Below, in pieces: positions 1 to 7,663 of a DNA stretch of 34,126 nucleotides. A model generated the notes under the pieces. The model made no database searches, was not told the origin of the DNA, and saw only the letters and a list, made by a program, of their open reading frames with translations. Within the stretch, counting starts at the first letter, position 1. Every line of letters begins with the position of its first letter. A program made the position numbers and the translations under genes. The DNA is taken from positions 1 through 34,126 of the forward strand of contig JAAYKE010000140.1 of the NCBI GenBank assembly GCA_012522575.1. Direction: 5' to 3'. The DNA comes from Armatimonadota bacterium. GTDB lineage: Bacteria > Armatimonadota > UBA5829.

Positions 1-666
1 GCCGCCCTGCTTGCCGACCCGCCTGCTCTGCACGAAAAAATGCGCGCAAAGCTGATGAAGTTCGGCGGAGTCGGTTATGTTGCGCCAACAGCGGAAACAT
101 TTCCCGATATCAGGACAGTTATTGAGATGACGAAGGGAATGGACGCGCTGCCTACTATGACCTGGCTGGATGGCACAAATCCCGGTGAGTCGGATATGGG
201 CGCGCTGCTTGGGCTGGCGGAGAGCATGGGGGCTGTCGCGCTTAATATAATCCCCGATCGCAACTGGAACATAAAGGACCCACAGGACAAGCGCATCAAG
301 GTGGAAAACCTGGATAAAGCCGTTCGGGCTGCAAGATCGTTGAACATGCCGCTGTGCGTGGGAACCGAACTAAACAAACTTGGGCTTCCATTTGTGGATG
401 ATTTTTCGGCCACTGAACTGCAACCCTACCTGCAGGACTTTGCCGACGGAGCATACTTCTTCTGGGGACATACTGCGTTGGCCGTTAAAGCAGGAATGGG
501 ATTTGCAAGTGACTGGGCAGAGGCGCACTTCTCTAACAGGGCGGACAAAAATGCGTTCTACGCAAAGGTCGGCAGACTGGTGAGTCCGAAAGCCTGCATT
601 GATGGCTCGACTCTGCGGGATGCCACGCCGGATCAGGCGCTTCGCATTCTGGAAAAATCGGCTTAG
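1..666 (+). CDS. Hypothetical protein, C-terminal part, TIM-barrel-like (5' end outside window)
   Basis: The reading frame is open from base 1 (in-frame codons precede the first ATG at 40), so the gene starts outside the window and 221 codons are seen. The protein alternates hydrophobic strands and helices, with stretches such as ALNIIPDRNWN, LCVGTELNKLG and AYFFWGHTALAVKAG, which fit the later strands of a metal-dependent-hydrolase-like or PHP-like barrel. I recognise this only as a conserved hypothetical type and cannot assign a reaction. Its stop codon overlaps the stop region of the convergent lipoprotein gene by 4 bp (663-666), leaving no room for an intergenic terminator. Confidence 0.6.
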   Translation, partial: AALLADPPALHEKMRAKLMKFGGVGYVAPTAETFPDIRTVIEMTKGMDALPTMTWLDGTNPGESDMGALLGLAESMGAVALNIIPDRNWNIKDPQDKRIKVENLDKAVRAARSLNMPLCVGTELNKLGLPFVDDFSATELQPYLQDFADGAYFFWGHTALAVKAGMGFASDWAEAHFSNRADKNAFYAKVGRLVSPKACIDGSTLRDATPDQALRILEKSA

Positions 667-1454
667 TAGTATTCGATGCCGGCGATTTTCACCTTGACAG
701 GCAGCGTGCCCGCATTGATTCCCTGTGCGGCTGCACGCGCCTGATCCTCGCTGCCAAAGCCGGTTATATGCGCCTGCCCGTCGGCGATGGCATCCTTTAT
801 CACAGGAGCGGAAATCAATCGACCGTTATAGAAGACGGCCAGATATTCTCCGGGATTGTCTTTGGTGAACCGGTGAAATGTTTTGGCTCCCGGCTCTGTG
901 AATTGGACTACCACCGACCAGCCCTCTTGTGCGCGCTGAAATGTGGATGTCGGTTGAATATCGCGCCCTGTGAGCACGGGCTTCGCTTGCGGAACGCCCA
1001 CTACCTCGGCGAGAAGAGCCGCAGGCTCCTTGCGGCTGTCGACAAGCGTGGCATCCGGGCCGGAGAAAAGATATGAACCGCCGGGTGTTGATGGCGGTTT
1101 CATTTTCCAGGCTCGCAAAGGGTTGTTATCGGTAACTACGTTTGTGAGATGGTAAAGCTCTATGCTGTATGGCTCGATGAGCCTGTTGACATCCTCCCGA
1201 GGCACGTTTTTTCCGGGCAGAAGAAGGGTGATGGAATCATCCGACACGCTGCTTATCCTGGCTCCGGACAGGCCGAGCAGCAAACCCCCTCGCAGGGTAA
1301 GGTATCTGGAAACTGCGGCGAGCTGCGGACGGGTTATCGGCTTGGCCGTTTCTATGGATATTGTGACTCTCGTGCCGGTTTTAGGCTCAAGCTCCGAGCA
1401 GCCTGATACCAGCAAAGCGATTCCGAGCAGTGCGGCGATAAATATACAGCGCAA
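663..1454 (-). CDS. Lipoprotein with SecD-like periplasmic (P1 head) domain
   Basis: 263 residues. The N-terminus is a lipoprotein signal: hydrophobic core, then LLVSGC with Cys19 as the likely acylated residue. The rest resembles the periplasmic P1 base/head region of SecD: an early strand region (RVTISIETAKPIT), a central region with SYLFSGPDATLVDSRKE, and a C-terminal GRLISAPVIKDAIADGQAHI segment typical of SecDF head domains. SecD is normally a six-helix membrane protein that pulls secreted proteins out of the Sec channel; here no transmembrane helices follow, so this is a detached domain anchored by lipid. The start is TTG at 1452-1454, preceded by GGAGG six bases upstream. Partner and function are unknown. 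Confidence 0.65.
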   Translation of the reverse strand: MRCIFIAALLGIALLVSGCSELEPKTGTRVTISIETAKPITRPQLAAVSRYLTLRGGLLLGLSGARISSVSDDSITLLLPGKNVPREDVNRLIEPYSIELYHLTNVVTDNNPLRAWKMKPPSTPGGSYLFSGPDATLVDSRKEPAALLAEVVGVPQAKPVLTGRDIQPTSTFQRAQEGWSVVVQFTEPGAKTFHRFTKDNPGEYLAVFYNGRLISAPVIKDAIADGQAHITGFGSEDQARAAAQGINAGTLPVKVKIAGIEYY

Positions 1455-1822
1455 TATATTCCTCCGAGCAATTGTTCGATACGCTTAGGAATAATTCCTG
1501 CCGATGTAGAATATGTACTTGAGGTAATGGCTCATGAATAATGAGCACTCCTGTTCTAAATGCGTCAAGTAAGTTGTCATGCCGAGGCGTAGAGGTTGGA
1601 AGTTGGAGGTTAGATGTTGGGAATGGGTGGCGAGACCGGCTCGAACTTCGGACATCTGACCTCGGACATCGAAAAAAGCAGATTTCTCACTTCGTTCGAA
1701 ATGACACAATTTTTGTGGCTGGGACAGAGAGGCCAGCCACAACATCCACTCACCAAGAGTGAGTTGATACTATCTGAGTTGCGTACGCCGACCGGTGATT
1801 TTAATTTTGCGAAGGCTAAGGT
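1455..1822. other. Intergenic region with palindromes and a dispersed repeat
   Basis: No convincing gene was found here. It separates the divergent lipoprotein gene and GH106-like gene, so promoters for both should lie within it, but I see no strong -35/-10 pair. A hairpin with 6-bp arms (GCTCAT/ATGAGC) lies at 1530-1546. A REP-like repeat fills 1576-1766. Confidence 0.5.
1576..1766 (+). repeat. REP-like dispersed repeat, copy A
   Basis: In order it contains a GTCATGCCGAGGC start, a four-unit heptamer array (units GTTGGAA, GTTGGAG, GTTAGAT, GTTGGGA at 1595-1622), a core at 1664-1706, and a terminal hairpin with arms ACTCAC/GTGAGT near 1749-1764. The core is identical over 43 of 43 bases to the reverse complement of 29598-29640. 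The flanking modules recur in the same order there, so the two copies form an inverted pair about 28 kb apart. The core includes an imperfect palindrome (TCACTTCG-TT-CGAAATGA). No transposase is present in either copy. Confidence 0.85.
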
Positions 1823-3940
1823 ATGTTTGAACATCTGAAGACTCCTGCAGCGCAATACCGCCCTGCTGTGTTCTGGATTTGGAGTGAAATCCCCGATATT
1901 TCGGAGATTGCACGTCAGCTTGAGGAGATGCGCGACAAAGGAATTGGCGGCTTTTTTATTGATGGAAAATTGGCAGCGCGCGATGCCGAATCCGAAACGG
2001 AGTTGGTCGATCGCATACAGGAAACCTGCCGCATCGCCAAAGAGCTTGGGTTGCAGGTTTATGAATATGATCAGCCGCGCACAGGTATGATAAATGAGCC
2101 GATATTGAGGGATAAGCTGTCATCGTCGGCTGCTCATCTGGACGGACAACAGCGTATTCTCGCGAGATTGCCCATCAATAGAGCCGACTGGACTCTTTCA
2201 CTTGCCGACTTGAAAAAAAGTATCGATCTGCAGGCATGCCTCGGCGCAAACTTCTTTTGTCCTGATGCGTTTTATTACAGCGTCGCCGGTCAGTTGCGGC
2301 CGCATCTGCCTCCTTCTCAGTTCTATCAGGCTACATATTGGCCTCACTACAAGCGCCTTACAGATTATGCCGCCAGATTGAGCTATGTACTGTCACAGGG
2401 CAGACACAGGGCGCAAATTGCTCTGCTGCGACCGGGCAGCCGCTCAGAGCCTCTGGAAATGGAAACGGTCAAATGGCTCGCGGCCTATTGTGATGCGCTG
2501 ATCGCTGAGCAGGCGGACTTTGACATAATCGACGAGGACAGCCTGTCACAGGCGATGTGCGCGGATGAGCGGCTGCAGATCGCTGATGAGGCGTATGAAC
2601 TGCTGATACTGCCGCCTTTAGATGCTATTTCGTGTAAAACCGCAGAGAAGATCAGCGCATTTACGGATGAGGGCGGGCGCGCGCTCGGAACCATGCGGCT
2701 GCCGAGCAGGGATTCCGCCGGTCAACATAACGCCTATGTGCGGGAGATAATAGACAGCGTATTTGACCCTGAGGCCAACGCCGCCACAGTTCACTTTTTG
2801 GATATCGAAAGAACGGATGACTTGCCCGATACGCTTGCACAGGCCCTGAAGGTCAGCATCAAGCGCAATGTATCCATTCGATCGGGCAGCGGCCAGAGCC
2901 GGGATATCGTGTTTACTCATCGCTCCACCGGAGAGATCGATGTGTTCTTCTTTTCCAATCAATCCCCGCAGCCTAGAGAGGTAAAGATTTCCGTTCGCTG
3001 CGACCGCGCTCCTCATCTGCTGGATCTGGAGACGGGCGCAAGCATTGCCCTGCCGAACTGCACGCAGCAGGGCAGCAGGACGGTCCTGTTGCATCGCTTC
3101 GAGGGCTATGGGTCGCTTATGATGGCGTTTGGGAAGTATCCGGCTCTGGCTGTGAGTCCCCCTGTAGTCGAAGAAGGCCAGGAGATCACGATAGATGATG
3201 ATTGGGAATTCTCTTTGGAACAGCCGAACAGTATAAGTCTTGACGATTGGGCATTTAACACACTTATACAGGATGATCGGGAGATTTTTGAATACGTGAC
3301 CTCATTTGAAGCCGATTATATTCCCCGCAGCCTGCAGCTTGTCCTGGAGCGGACTAGCGGATTCGGGGCCGAATCGGGTCTGGAGGTCTATGTCAACGAC
3401 GAGCCGGCTCCTGCCTGGGATAGCTGGGTGACGGATGTCAATTTCAAGACCATCGAGATTTCGGCTTTGACTCGAAAAGGGACTAATCGTATCAGGATGC
3501 TGGTGCGGCGAGCGGGTTGGACGGGAGATCCTGTTCCTACTCCGGCAAGGGCGCGATTGATGGGAGGTTTCAGCCTGACGGAGAGCCTTCGCCTTGCTTC
3601 GCCTGTTGCCAGCATCAGAAGCGGGTCATGGACTGAGCAGGGCTATCCGTACTATTCAGGAACGGCGACATATAAGCAGACCGTGCAGATCCCCACATTT
3701 GCGCAGGGGCAGAGGGTTATAATCTGCGCTCACTGCGCCGGAGGCATCGTGGAGTTCGTGGTCAATGGCGCGGTGGCGTGCCTGCGGCCGTGGGCTTCTT
3801 ATGAGGCTGATATCACCGCTTTGGTTAAGCCGGGAGCAAACCAGATAGAATTGCGCGTCACCAACAGCCTCGCCAATATGCTCATGAATCGACCTGTCAC
3901 ATCCGGGTTAATCGGCGGCGCGAGCGCGTTTCTGGCCTAA
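1823..3940 (+). CDS. Short GH106-like glycoside hydrolase (alpha-L-rhamnosidase-type), beta-sandwich C-terminus
   Basis: 705 residues. The N-terminus (YRPAVFWIWSEIPDISEIAR, then a QLEEMRDKGIGGFFIDG stretch) matches the opening of GH106-type proteins, which start with an FWWWN-like strand followed by a helix and a GFGGVFI-like strand. Residues of about 190-320 look like a glutamine-amidotransferase-like domain (ALLRPGSRSEP, LLILPPLDAI). The C-terminal third (about 460-700) is made of galactose-binding, GH2-like sandwich segments (DDWEFSLEQ, NQIELRVTNSLANMLMNRP). Typical GH106 enzymes are around 1,000 residues, so the catalytic barrel is abbreviated and I cannot point to the usual catalytic glutamates. 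No signal peptide is seen, so it is probably cytoplasmic. The start has a modest AAGG-type site just upstream. It may be an inactive or specialised relative. Confidence 0.6.
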   Translation: MFEHLKTPAAQYRPAVFWIWSEIPDISEIARQLEEMRDKGIGGFFIDGKLAARDAESETELVDRIQETCRIAKELGLQVYEYDQPRTGMINEPILRDKLSSSAAHLDGQQRILARLPINRADWTLSLADLKKSIDLQACLGANFFCPDAFYYSVAGQLRPHLPPSQFYQATYWPHYKRLTDYAARLSYVLSQGRHRAQIALLRPGSRSEPLEMETVKWLAAYCDALIAEQADFDIIDEDSLSQAMCADERLQIADEAYELLILPPLDAISCKTAEKISAFTDEGGRALGTMRLPSRDSAGQHNAYVREIIDSVFDPEANAATVHFLDIERTDDLPDTLAQALKVSIKRNVSIRSGSGQSRDIVFTHRSTGEIDVFFFSNQSPQPREVKISVRCDRAPHLLDLETGASIALPNCTQQGSRTVLLHRFEGYGSLMMAFGKYPALAVSPPVVEEGQEITIDDDWEFSLEQPNSISLDDWAFNTLIQDDREIFEYVTSFEADYIPRSLQLVLERTSGFGAESGLEVYVNDEPAPAWDSWVTDVNFKTIEISALTRKGTNRIRMLVRRAGWTGDPVPTPARARLMGGFSLTESLRLASPVASIRSGSWTEQGYPYYSGTATYKQTVQIPTFAQGQRVIICAHCAGGIVEFVVNGAVACLRPWASYEADITALVKPGANQIELRVTNSLANMLMNRPVTSGLIGGASAFLA

Positions 3941-3954
3941 TAACGCAGGTTATT
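3939..3954. terminator. Compact hairpin between convergent stop codons
   Basis: A perfect inverted repeat, AATAAC-GCAG-GTTATT, overlaps the stop codons of both convergent genes (stops at 3938-3940 and 3950-3952). A short T run follows on the plus strand. It could serve as a weak bidirectional terminator. Confidence 0.45.
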
Positions 3955-4354
3955 TTGCGATACTCTGCAGCCCTTTGACCAGCTCAATTTCACCGGTGGT
4001 CATGCCGGATTGAGGAGTAAACAGGGCTGTATTGTTGCCGGCCAATTCGGTTTGGACGGAAGGCGCGCACTCTGCCGGCTGAGGTGTCGAGGCGGGTCGA
4101 CCGGCCTGCATAGCTGCTATTCTGTGCTCGGCCTCGTTGAGGGTGAATTCCACTCGCGCAACGCATTCATCGGCGGCAGCTTTGAGATCGGCGACCAGTC
4201 GCGCGACGCTTTGCTCCAGAACTTTCATATCGGTCGGAGTGAGCGGCTGGTCTTTATTTTGTGATGCGTGGCCGGCTCTGGCCATCCATCTTATGCCTAT
4301 GAATGCGGCGTATCCCATGCCTATGAGCGTAATTATCGAAAATAGCACTTCCAT
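3950..4354 (-). CDS. Single-pass membrane protein with coiled coil, in the position of swrB
   Basis: 134 residues. One N-terminal transmembrane helix (about residues 3-24) is followed by a charged helical stretch (about 40-85) likely to form a coiled coil, then a Pro/Thr-rich linker. It is the last gene of the flagellar cluster, two genes after the FliA-type sigma factor. In Bacillus subtilis the gene after sigD is swrB, a single-pass membrane protein with a coiled coil that promotes flagellar basal-body assembly. The shared layout and position suggest an analogous role, but I see no sequence signature that proves homology. The ATG lies one base after the upstream gene's stop, suggesting translational coupling. 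Confidence 0.6.
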   Translation of the reverse strand: MEVLFSIITLIGMGYAAFIGIRWMARAGHASQNKDQPLTPTDMKVLEQSVARLVADLKAAADECVARVEFTLNEAEHRIAAMQAGRPASTPQPAECAPSVQTELAGNNTALFTPQSGMTTGEIELVKGLQSIAK

Positions 4355-4355
4355 T

Positions 4356-4643
4356 TTATACCATCACATCCAGTCCCTGATCGTCGGATTGCTGATCGTC
4401 GTCATCGTTTGACCTGGTTAATTGTCTTTCTATTTGCCTGCGTCTGCGTTCTCGTTCCTGCAGGAGTCTTGCCCGGCGGAGGGCATCGGCCTGTTCAGCT
4501 TTTATCGGGCTGACATCGCTGTTAAAGCTGGCTGCGGCCTGCTCCTGGGCGATCTCTCCAGCCCTTTGTGATGCATTGGATGATCTGTCTACATCCAGCG
4601 ATTTGGCAAGGGAACCGGCCAGGTTTGCTGCCTCAGGTCCCAT
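4356..4643 (-). CDS. Small hypothetical protein, charged and helical
   Basis: 95 residues with no signal peptide or membrane segment. The middle (about residues 45-75) is a strongly basic helix (RRARLLQERERRRRQIERQL), and the tail is acidic (SNDDDDQQSDDQ). The start is well supported: a GGGAGGTGA ribosome site sits about seven bases before the ATG at 4643, just past the sigma-factor stop. It is co-transcribed between fliA and the SwrB-like gene. I do not recognise the family; an adaptor or RNA/protein-binding role near the flagellum is only a guess. Confidence 0.6.
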   Translation of the reverse strand: MGPEAANLAGSLAKSLDVDRSSNASQRAGEIAQEQAAASFNSDVSPIKAEQADALRRARLLQERERRRRQIERQLTRSNDDDDQQSDDQGLDVMV

Positions 4644-4659
4644 CGCCGATCACCTCCCG

Positions 4660-5427
4660 TCATGCAGCGAAAGCAAAGGACAGCGAACTGCGGGAGAGCT
4701 TGCCCGAAAGTCTCAATATGGCCTTTGTATGAATCTGGCATACGCGAGACTCAGTCACCTCCAGCACCGCCGCAATTTCTTTTTGTGTCAAATTTTCATA
4801 GTAGTAGAGCGCGATCACGGTGCGCTCACGTTCCGGCAACTCATCTATAGCTTTGGCAAGCAGATTTTTCTGGTCCGCTCGCTCGGCATGCGATGCGGGA
4901 TCGTCGTCCGTCTCCTCCGCGCTCGACGTGCGAATCTCACCGCCGCTCGCAATCACCTCATCGAGGGACAGCAGGGCAGACTGGCCGACATCGGCGAGCA
5001 TTTTTTCGAGTTCTTCGATATCAACGCCCAAATGACGCGCGACTTCCGCATCGCTCGGCGGCCGCTCCATCTCCATTTCCAGCAGAGAATATGCCTCCCT
5101 GAGCTGAGATTCGTGCTTGCGCACCGATCGCGGAGTCCAGTCCAGTTGCCTGATGACGTCAATAACCTCTCCGCGAATGCGTGTCAGCGCATAGGTCTCG
5201 AACTTGACATTGCGATCAAGGTCGAACTTCTCGATCGCGTCAATCAACCCCACCACTGCGTGCCCAATAAGGTCCTCATAGCCCATCACGCCATGCGGAG
5301 ACAGATTCAGCCTGTCCACGGCATATTTTGCCAGATATGCGTATTCGTTGATGAGCTGCTCACGAGCCTGCTCGCTGCCTTTGCGCTTCAGATCACGCCA
5401 GAGTTTTGTCCGATGATCCATAGCCAT
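4660..5427 (-). CDS. fliA: RNA polymerase sigma factor, FliA/SigD/WhiG type
   Basis: 255 residues, the usual length for sigma-28. Region 2 carries the core-binding and -10-recognition helix (YEDLIGHAVVGLIDAIEKF followed by FETYALTRIRGEVIDVIR and DWTPRSVR). Region 3 follows at about 95-150 (MERPPSDAEVARHLG). Region 4 has a helix-turn-helix near the end (LPERERTVIALYYYENLTQ, then VTESRVCQIHTKAI). This factor directs late flagellar genes such as flagellin and is usually held inactive by FlgM until hook completion; no flgM is in the window. Two starts are possible, ATG at 5427 or 5421; an AAAGGA site lies 4 or 10 bases upstream respectively. It sits near the end of the cluster, as sigD does in Bacillus. 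Confidence 0.93.
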   Translation of the reverse strand: MAMDHRTKLWRDLKRKGSEQAREQLINEYAYLAKYAVDRLNLSPHGVMGYEDLIGHAVVGLIDAIEKFDLDRNVKFETYALTRIRGEVIDVIRQLDWTPRSVRKHESQLREAYSLLEMEMERPPSDAEVARHLGVDIEELEKMLADVGQSALLSLDEVIASGGEIRTSSAEETDDDPASHAERADQKNLLAKAIDELPERERTVIALYYYENLTQKEIAAVLEVTESRVCQIHTKAILRLSGKLSRSSLSFAFAA

Positions 5428-5435
5428 TAAATCCT

Positions 5436-5681
5436 TTAATCAGCCTGTCCGGCTGCCTTCTTTTCGTATTCGCCGGAGGTGTCCTGTTGATCTTCCGCGC
5501 TAAATGAGATCAAACCCGCAAGCCAGCCGATCAGCATCCAGCACACAAGAAACGTCACTACAGCCTTGCCGACAACCCATATAAGCTCTTCGCCACAGCA
5601 CAATGAGTGCGCGCCTACAACAAAAAAGGCCGCTAGAGCAAGAAACAGGCTTATCATTTTCAGGGCTGCCTTAATCATCAT
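5436..5681 (-). CDS. Small two-helix membrane protein between flhG and fliA
   Basis: 81 residues with two hydrophobic segments (about 8-25 and 34-58) and a polar, charged C-terminal tail, consistent with a small inner-membrane hairpin protein. A CC pair (HSLCCGEE) lies between the helices. The start abuts the flhG stop (5682-5684), so translation is probably coupled, and a second ATG lies at 5678. I do not recognise a family. In Firmicutes this interval holds chemotaxis genes (cheB to cheD), which are absent here. Confidence 0.6.
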   Translation of the reverse strand: MMIKAALKMISLFLALAAFFVVGAHSLCCGEELIWVVGKAVVTFLVCWMLIGWLAGLISFSAEDQQDTSGEYEKKAAGQAD

Positions 5682-6539
5682 CTATGCCTCCAGCAGCGAC
5701 TCGGCGCGCCTCGACGCCTGCCATTGCCGTTCGCGCTCGACGATTTTGATTGCCAGACGCTTCAGCCACGAAGCCGCGGGAGTATGAGCGGCATGCAGCG
5801 CAAACGGACGCCGTGTCAGTATAGCCCGCCCAACAGACGGATCCGTCGGCACATACTCATATCTCTGAAAACTTCTGCCCAGAAAACGTATGCAGATCGC
5901 ATCCAGACCTCGCGCCACTGACCCGGCCTGTGATGGGGATGAGCAATTGTTTGTGACAAGTGAAATCCGGCAGTCCGGTTTTGCCTGAGTGAGCACCTTG
6001 ATTGTGGCATAACAGTCGGTGATCGATGTCGGCTCCGGAGTCGTCACCACCAGCACTTCATCGGCCATCGATAGTATGGAGATGACCGAGTCGTCAATTC
6101 CGGGAGCTGTGTCGATGACGATGATGTCCCCGTTTTCTGCGGAATCCAGTGCCGAGGCCATCAATTCCGCGCTTGCGACGCCATCGATATTGGTCATTGA
6201 ATCCAGCCCTGACCCTGACGAAATTAACCGCAGGCCGCCGGGACAATCTACCCACGCGTCGGCTGCATCGATGCGCCCGCAGACGACATCCTCCAAAGTG
6301 TGATCCGGATTGACTCCGAGCAGCACCTCCGCATTAGACAGGCCATAATCCGCATCCACCAGCCTGACTCGTCCCTTTGTTGAGGCTAGGGTAAGCGCGA
6401 GGTTGACCGCCAGACTGGTCTTGCCCACCCCACCCTTGCCGGATGTAATGGCAACGGCGTAGGCTCTCGTTCGCCTAGGCAGGTCGAGATGGCTTTTGTC
6501 TCTGACAAGACTTCTGAGCGCATCGGCCTGGTCTATCAC
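5682..6539 (-). CDS. flhG: FlhG (FleN/YlxH) MinD-like ATPase, flagellar number regulator
   Basis: 285 residues from a GTG start at 6537-6539. The GTG overlaps the flhF stop as GTGA and is preceded by GGAGGT about six bases upstream; a longer upstream reading is not supported. The deviant Walker A (ITSGKGGVGKTS, about residues 31-42) with its signature lysine is present. A Walker A' type segment (VRLVDADYGLSNAEVLLG) and the IDTAPGI switch region follow. FlhG works with the FlhF GTPase to set flagellum number and position and stimulates FlhF GTP hydrolysis through its N-terminal segment. The N-terminal segment here (DQADALRSLVRDK) matches the usual DQA.xLR activator motif. The gene order flhA-flhF-flhG supports the call over MinD itself. 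Confidence 0.93.
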   Translation of the reverse strand: MIDQADALRSLVRDKSHLDLPRRTRAYAVAITSGKGGVGKTSLAVNLALTLASTKGRVRLVDADYGLSNAEVLLGVNPDHTLEDVVCGRIDAADAWVDCPGGLRLISSGSGLDSMTNIDGVASAELMASALDSAENGDIIVIDTAPGIDDSVISILSMADEVLVVTTPEPTSITDCYATIKVLTQAKPDCRISLVTNNCSSPSQAGSVARGLDAICIRFLGRSFQRYEYVPTDPSVGRAILTRRPFALHAAHTPAASWLKRLAIKIVERERQWQASRRAESLLEA

Positions 6540-7663
6540 TGCGCCACCTCCGTCACCAACCTTGCCACCAATCCCGCATCGGCAAATTCTATATCCTGCG
6601 GCACATTTTGACCCATAGTCAGACAAGCGAGCGGCAAGCCGGAGATTATGGGCAGATTGACCAACGCGGCGCGATCGCGGGATTCATCAATTTTCGTCAC
6701 CACAAGTTTATTTGGCGACAACGCGGCCATCCTCTCCAGCACCTCATTTTGCACGGCGCGACTTTGAGAGGCGGATACGCAGAGGTATATGTCCGTGGGA
6801 TCAGCCGCATCGACGAATGTCTTCAATTCATCGAGATGTTCGCCATTGCGCTGACTGCGCCCGACCGTATCTATCAGCACCACGTCTTTATCGGCGTGCT
6901 TCTCGACCCCTGCGGCGACTTCGTCCGGGGAGAGGGCAATTTCCAGCGGCAAACCCATAATTCGCGCATAGGTGCGAAGTTGTTCGACGGCTCCTATCCT
7001 GAACGTATCCGCAGTGACCAGAGCCGTCTTTTTGCCCTGCTCTATGGCGAATTTGGCCGCCAGTTTTGCCAGAGTGGTGGTCTTTCCGACGCCGGTCGGC
7101 CCGATTATGGCTATAACCTGCCTGCCGTCAAACGAGGGAGGCGCGGCATACGCCTGCATTTTGCCGGCCAAAGCGGATGCCATCTCGACCGCGTTATCCA
7201 CATCTGACAAATCGGCCAGAACGCCGCTGGCGATTTTGTCATCTATGCCGAGTTCGACAAGCATGCCTGCGGTGTGATTGCCGGGCTGCGGATGGGCGGT
7301 AAGCAATCTGCGGACGACTTCGCCGAGATCATTTATTTGATCTTGAATCTGCTTCATATTGGCCGTTGCCTCAACAGGGCCGGCAGACTCTTCTTTTACG
7401 GAGCCGACATAGGCGCTTACCGCCGCCCTTGCAGGAACGGCATTGCCGCACATATCGGCCTGAGGCGCGGGAGATTGTGGTGAGTCCACGGATAAATCAT
7501 CCACCGCGGCCATAAGCTCAACCCGTGTCGATCCGCCCAATCCCAATACGCCGCCGGCTTTAACATACTTGCTGTTAAGCACGATAGCATCTTCTCCGAG
7601 TTCGGCGCGAGCCTGAGCCAGCGCATCGGGCATTGTGTTTGCCTGAAATGTTTTAATACGCAT
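6536..7663 (-). CDS. flhF: FlhF, SRP-type GTPase for flagellar placement
   Basis: 375 residues from ATG 7663 (MRIKTFQANTMPDALAQ), the usual FlhF N-terminal B domain; an upstream extension has no family support. A low-complexity linker covers about residues 55-100. The NG domain follows: P-loop GPTGVGKTTT near residue 188, then TADTFRIGAVEQLRTYA, the DTVGRSQRN G3 region and VVTKIDES (TKxD, G4). FlhF binds GTP, dimerises at the membrane and recruits FliF to the assembly site. The start overlaps the flhA 3' end by 11 bp and the stop overlaps the flhG start by 4 bp, so all three should be translationally coupled. Confidence 0.95.
   Translation of the reverse strand: MRIKTFQANTMPDALAQARAELGEDAIVLNSKYVKAGGVLGLGGSTRVELMAAVDDLSVDSPQSPAPQADMCGNAVPARAAVSAYVGSVKEESAGPVEATANMKQIQDQINDLGEVVRRLLTAHPQPGNHTAGMLVELGIDDKIASGVLADLSDVDNAVEMASALAGKMQAYAAPPSFDGRQVIAIIGPTGVGKTTTLAKLAAKFAIEQGKKTALVTADTFRIGAVEQLRTYARIMGLPLEIALSPDEVAAGVEKHADKDVVLIDTVGRSQRNGEHLDELKTFVDAADPTDIYLCVSASQSRAVQNEVLERMAALSPNKLVVTKIDESRDRAALVNLPIISGLPLACLTMGQNVPQDIEFADAGLVARLVTEVAQ

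Noticed and set aside
4576-5430. Long open frame on the plus strand opposite fliA
   Set aside because: It has no recognisable domain and lies antisense to a clear sigma factor; it is a codon-use shadow.
5682-6539. MinD (division-site selection) instead of FlhG
   Set aside because: It has the FlhG N-terminal DQAxxLR activator motif, lies next to flhF, and no minC or minE is present.
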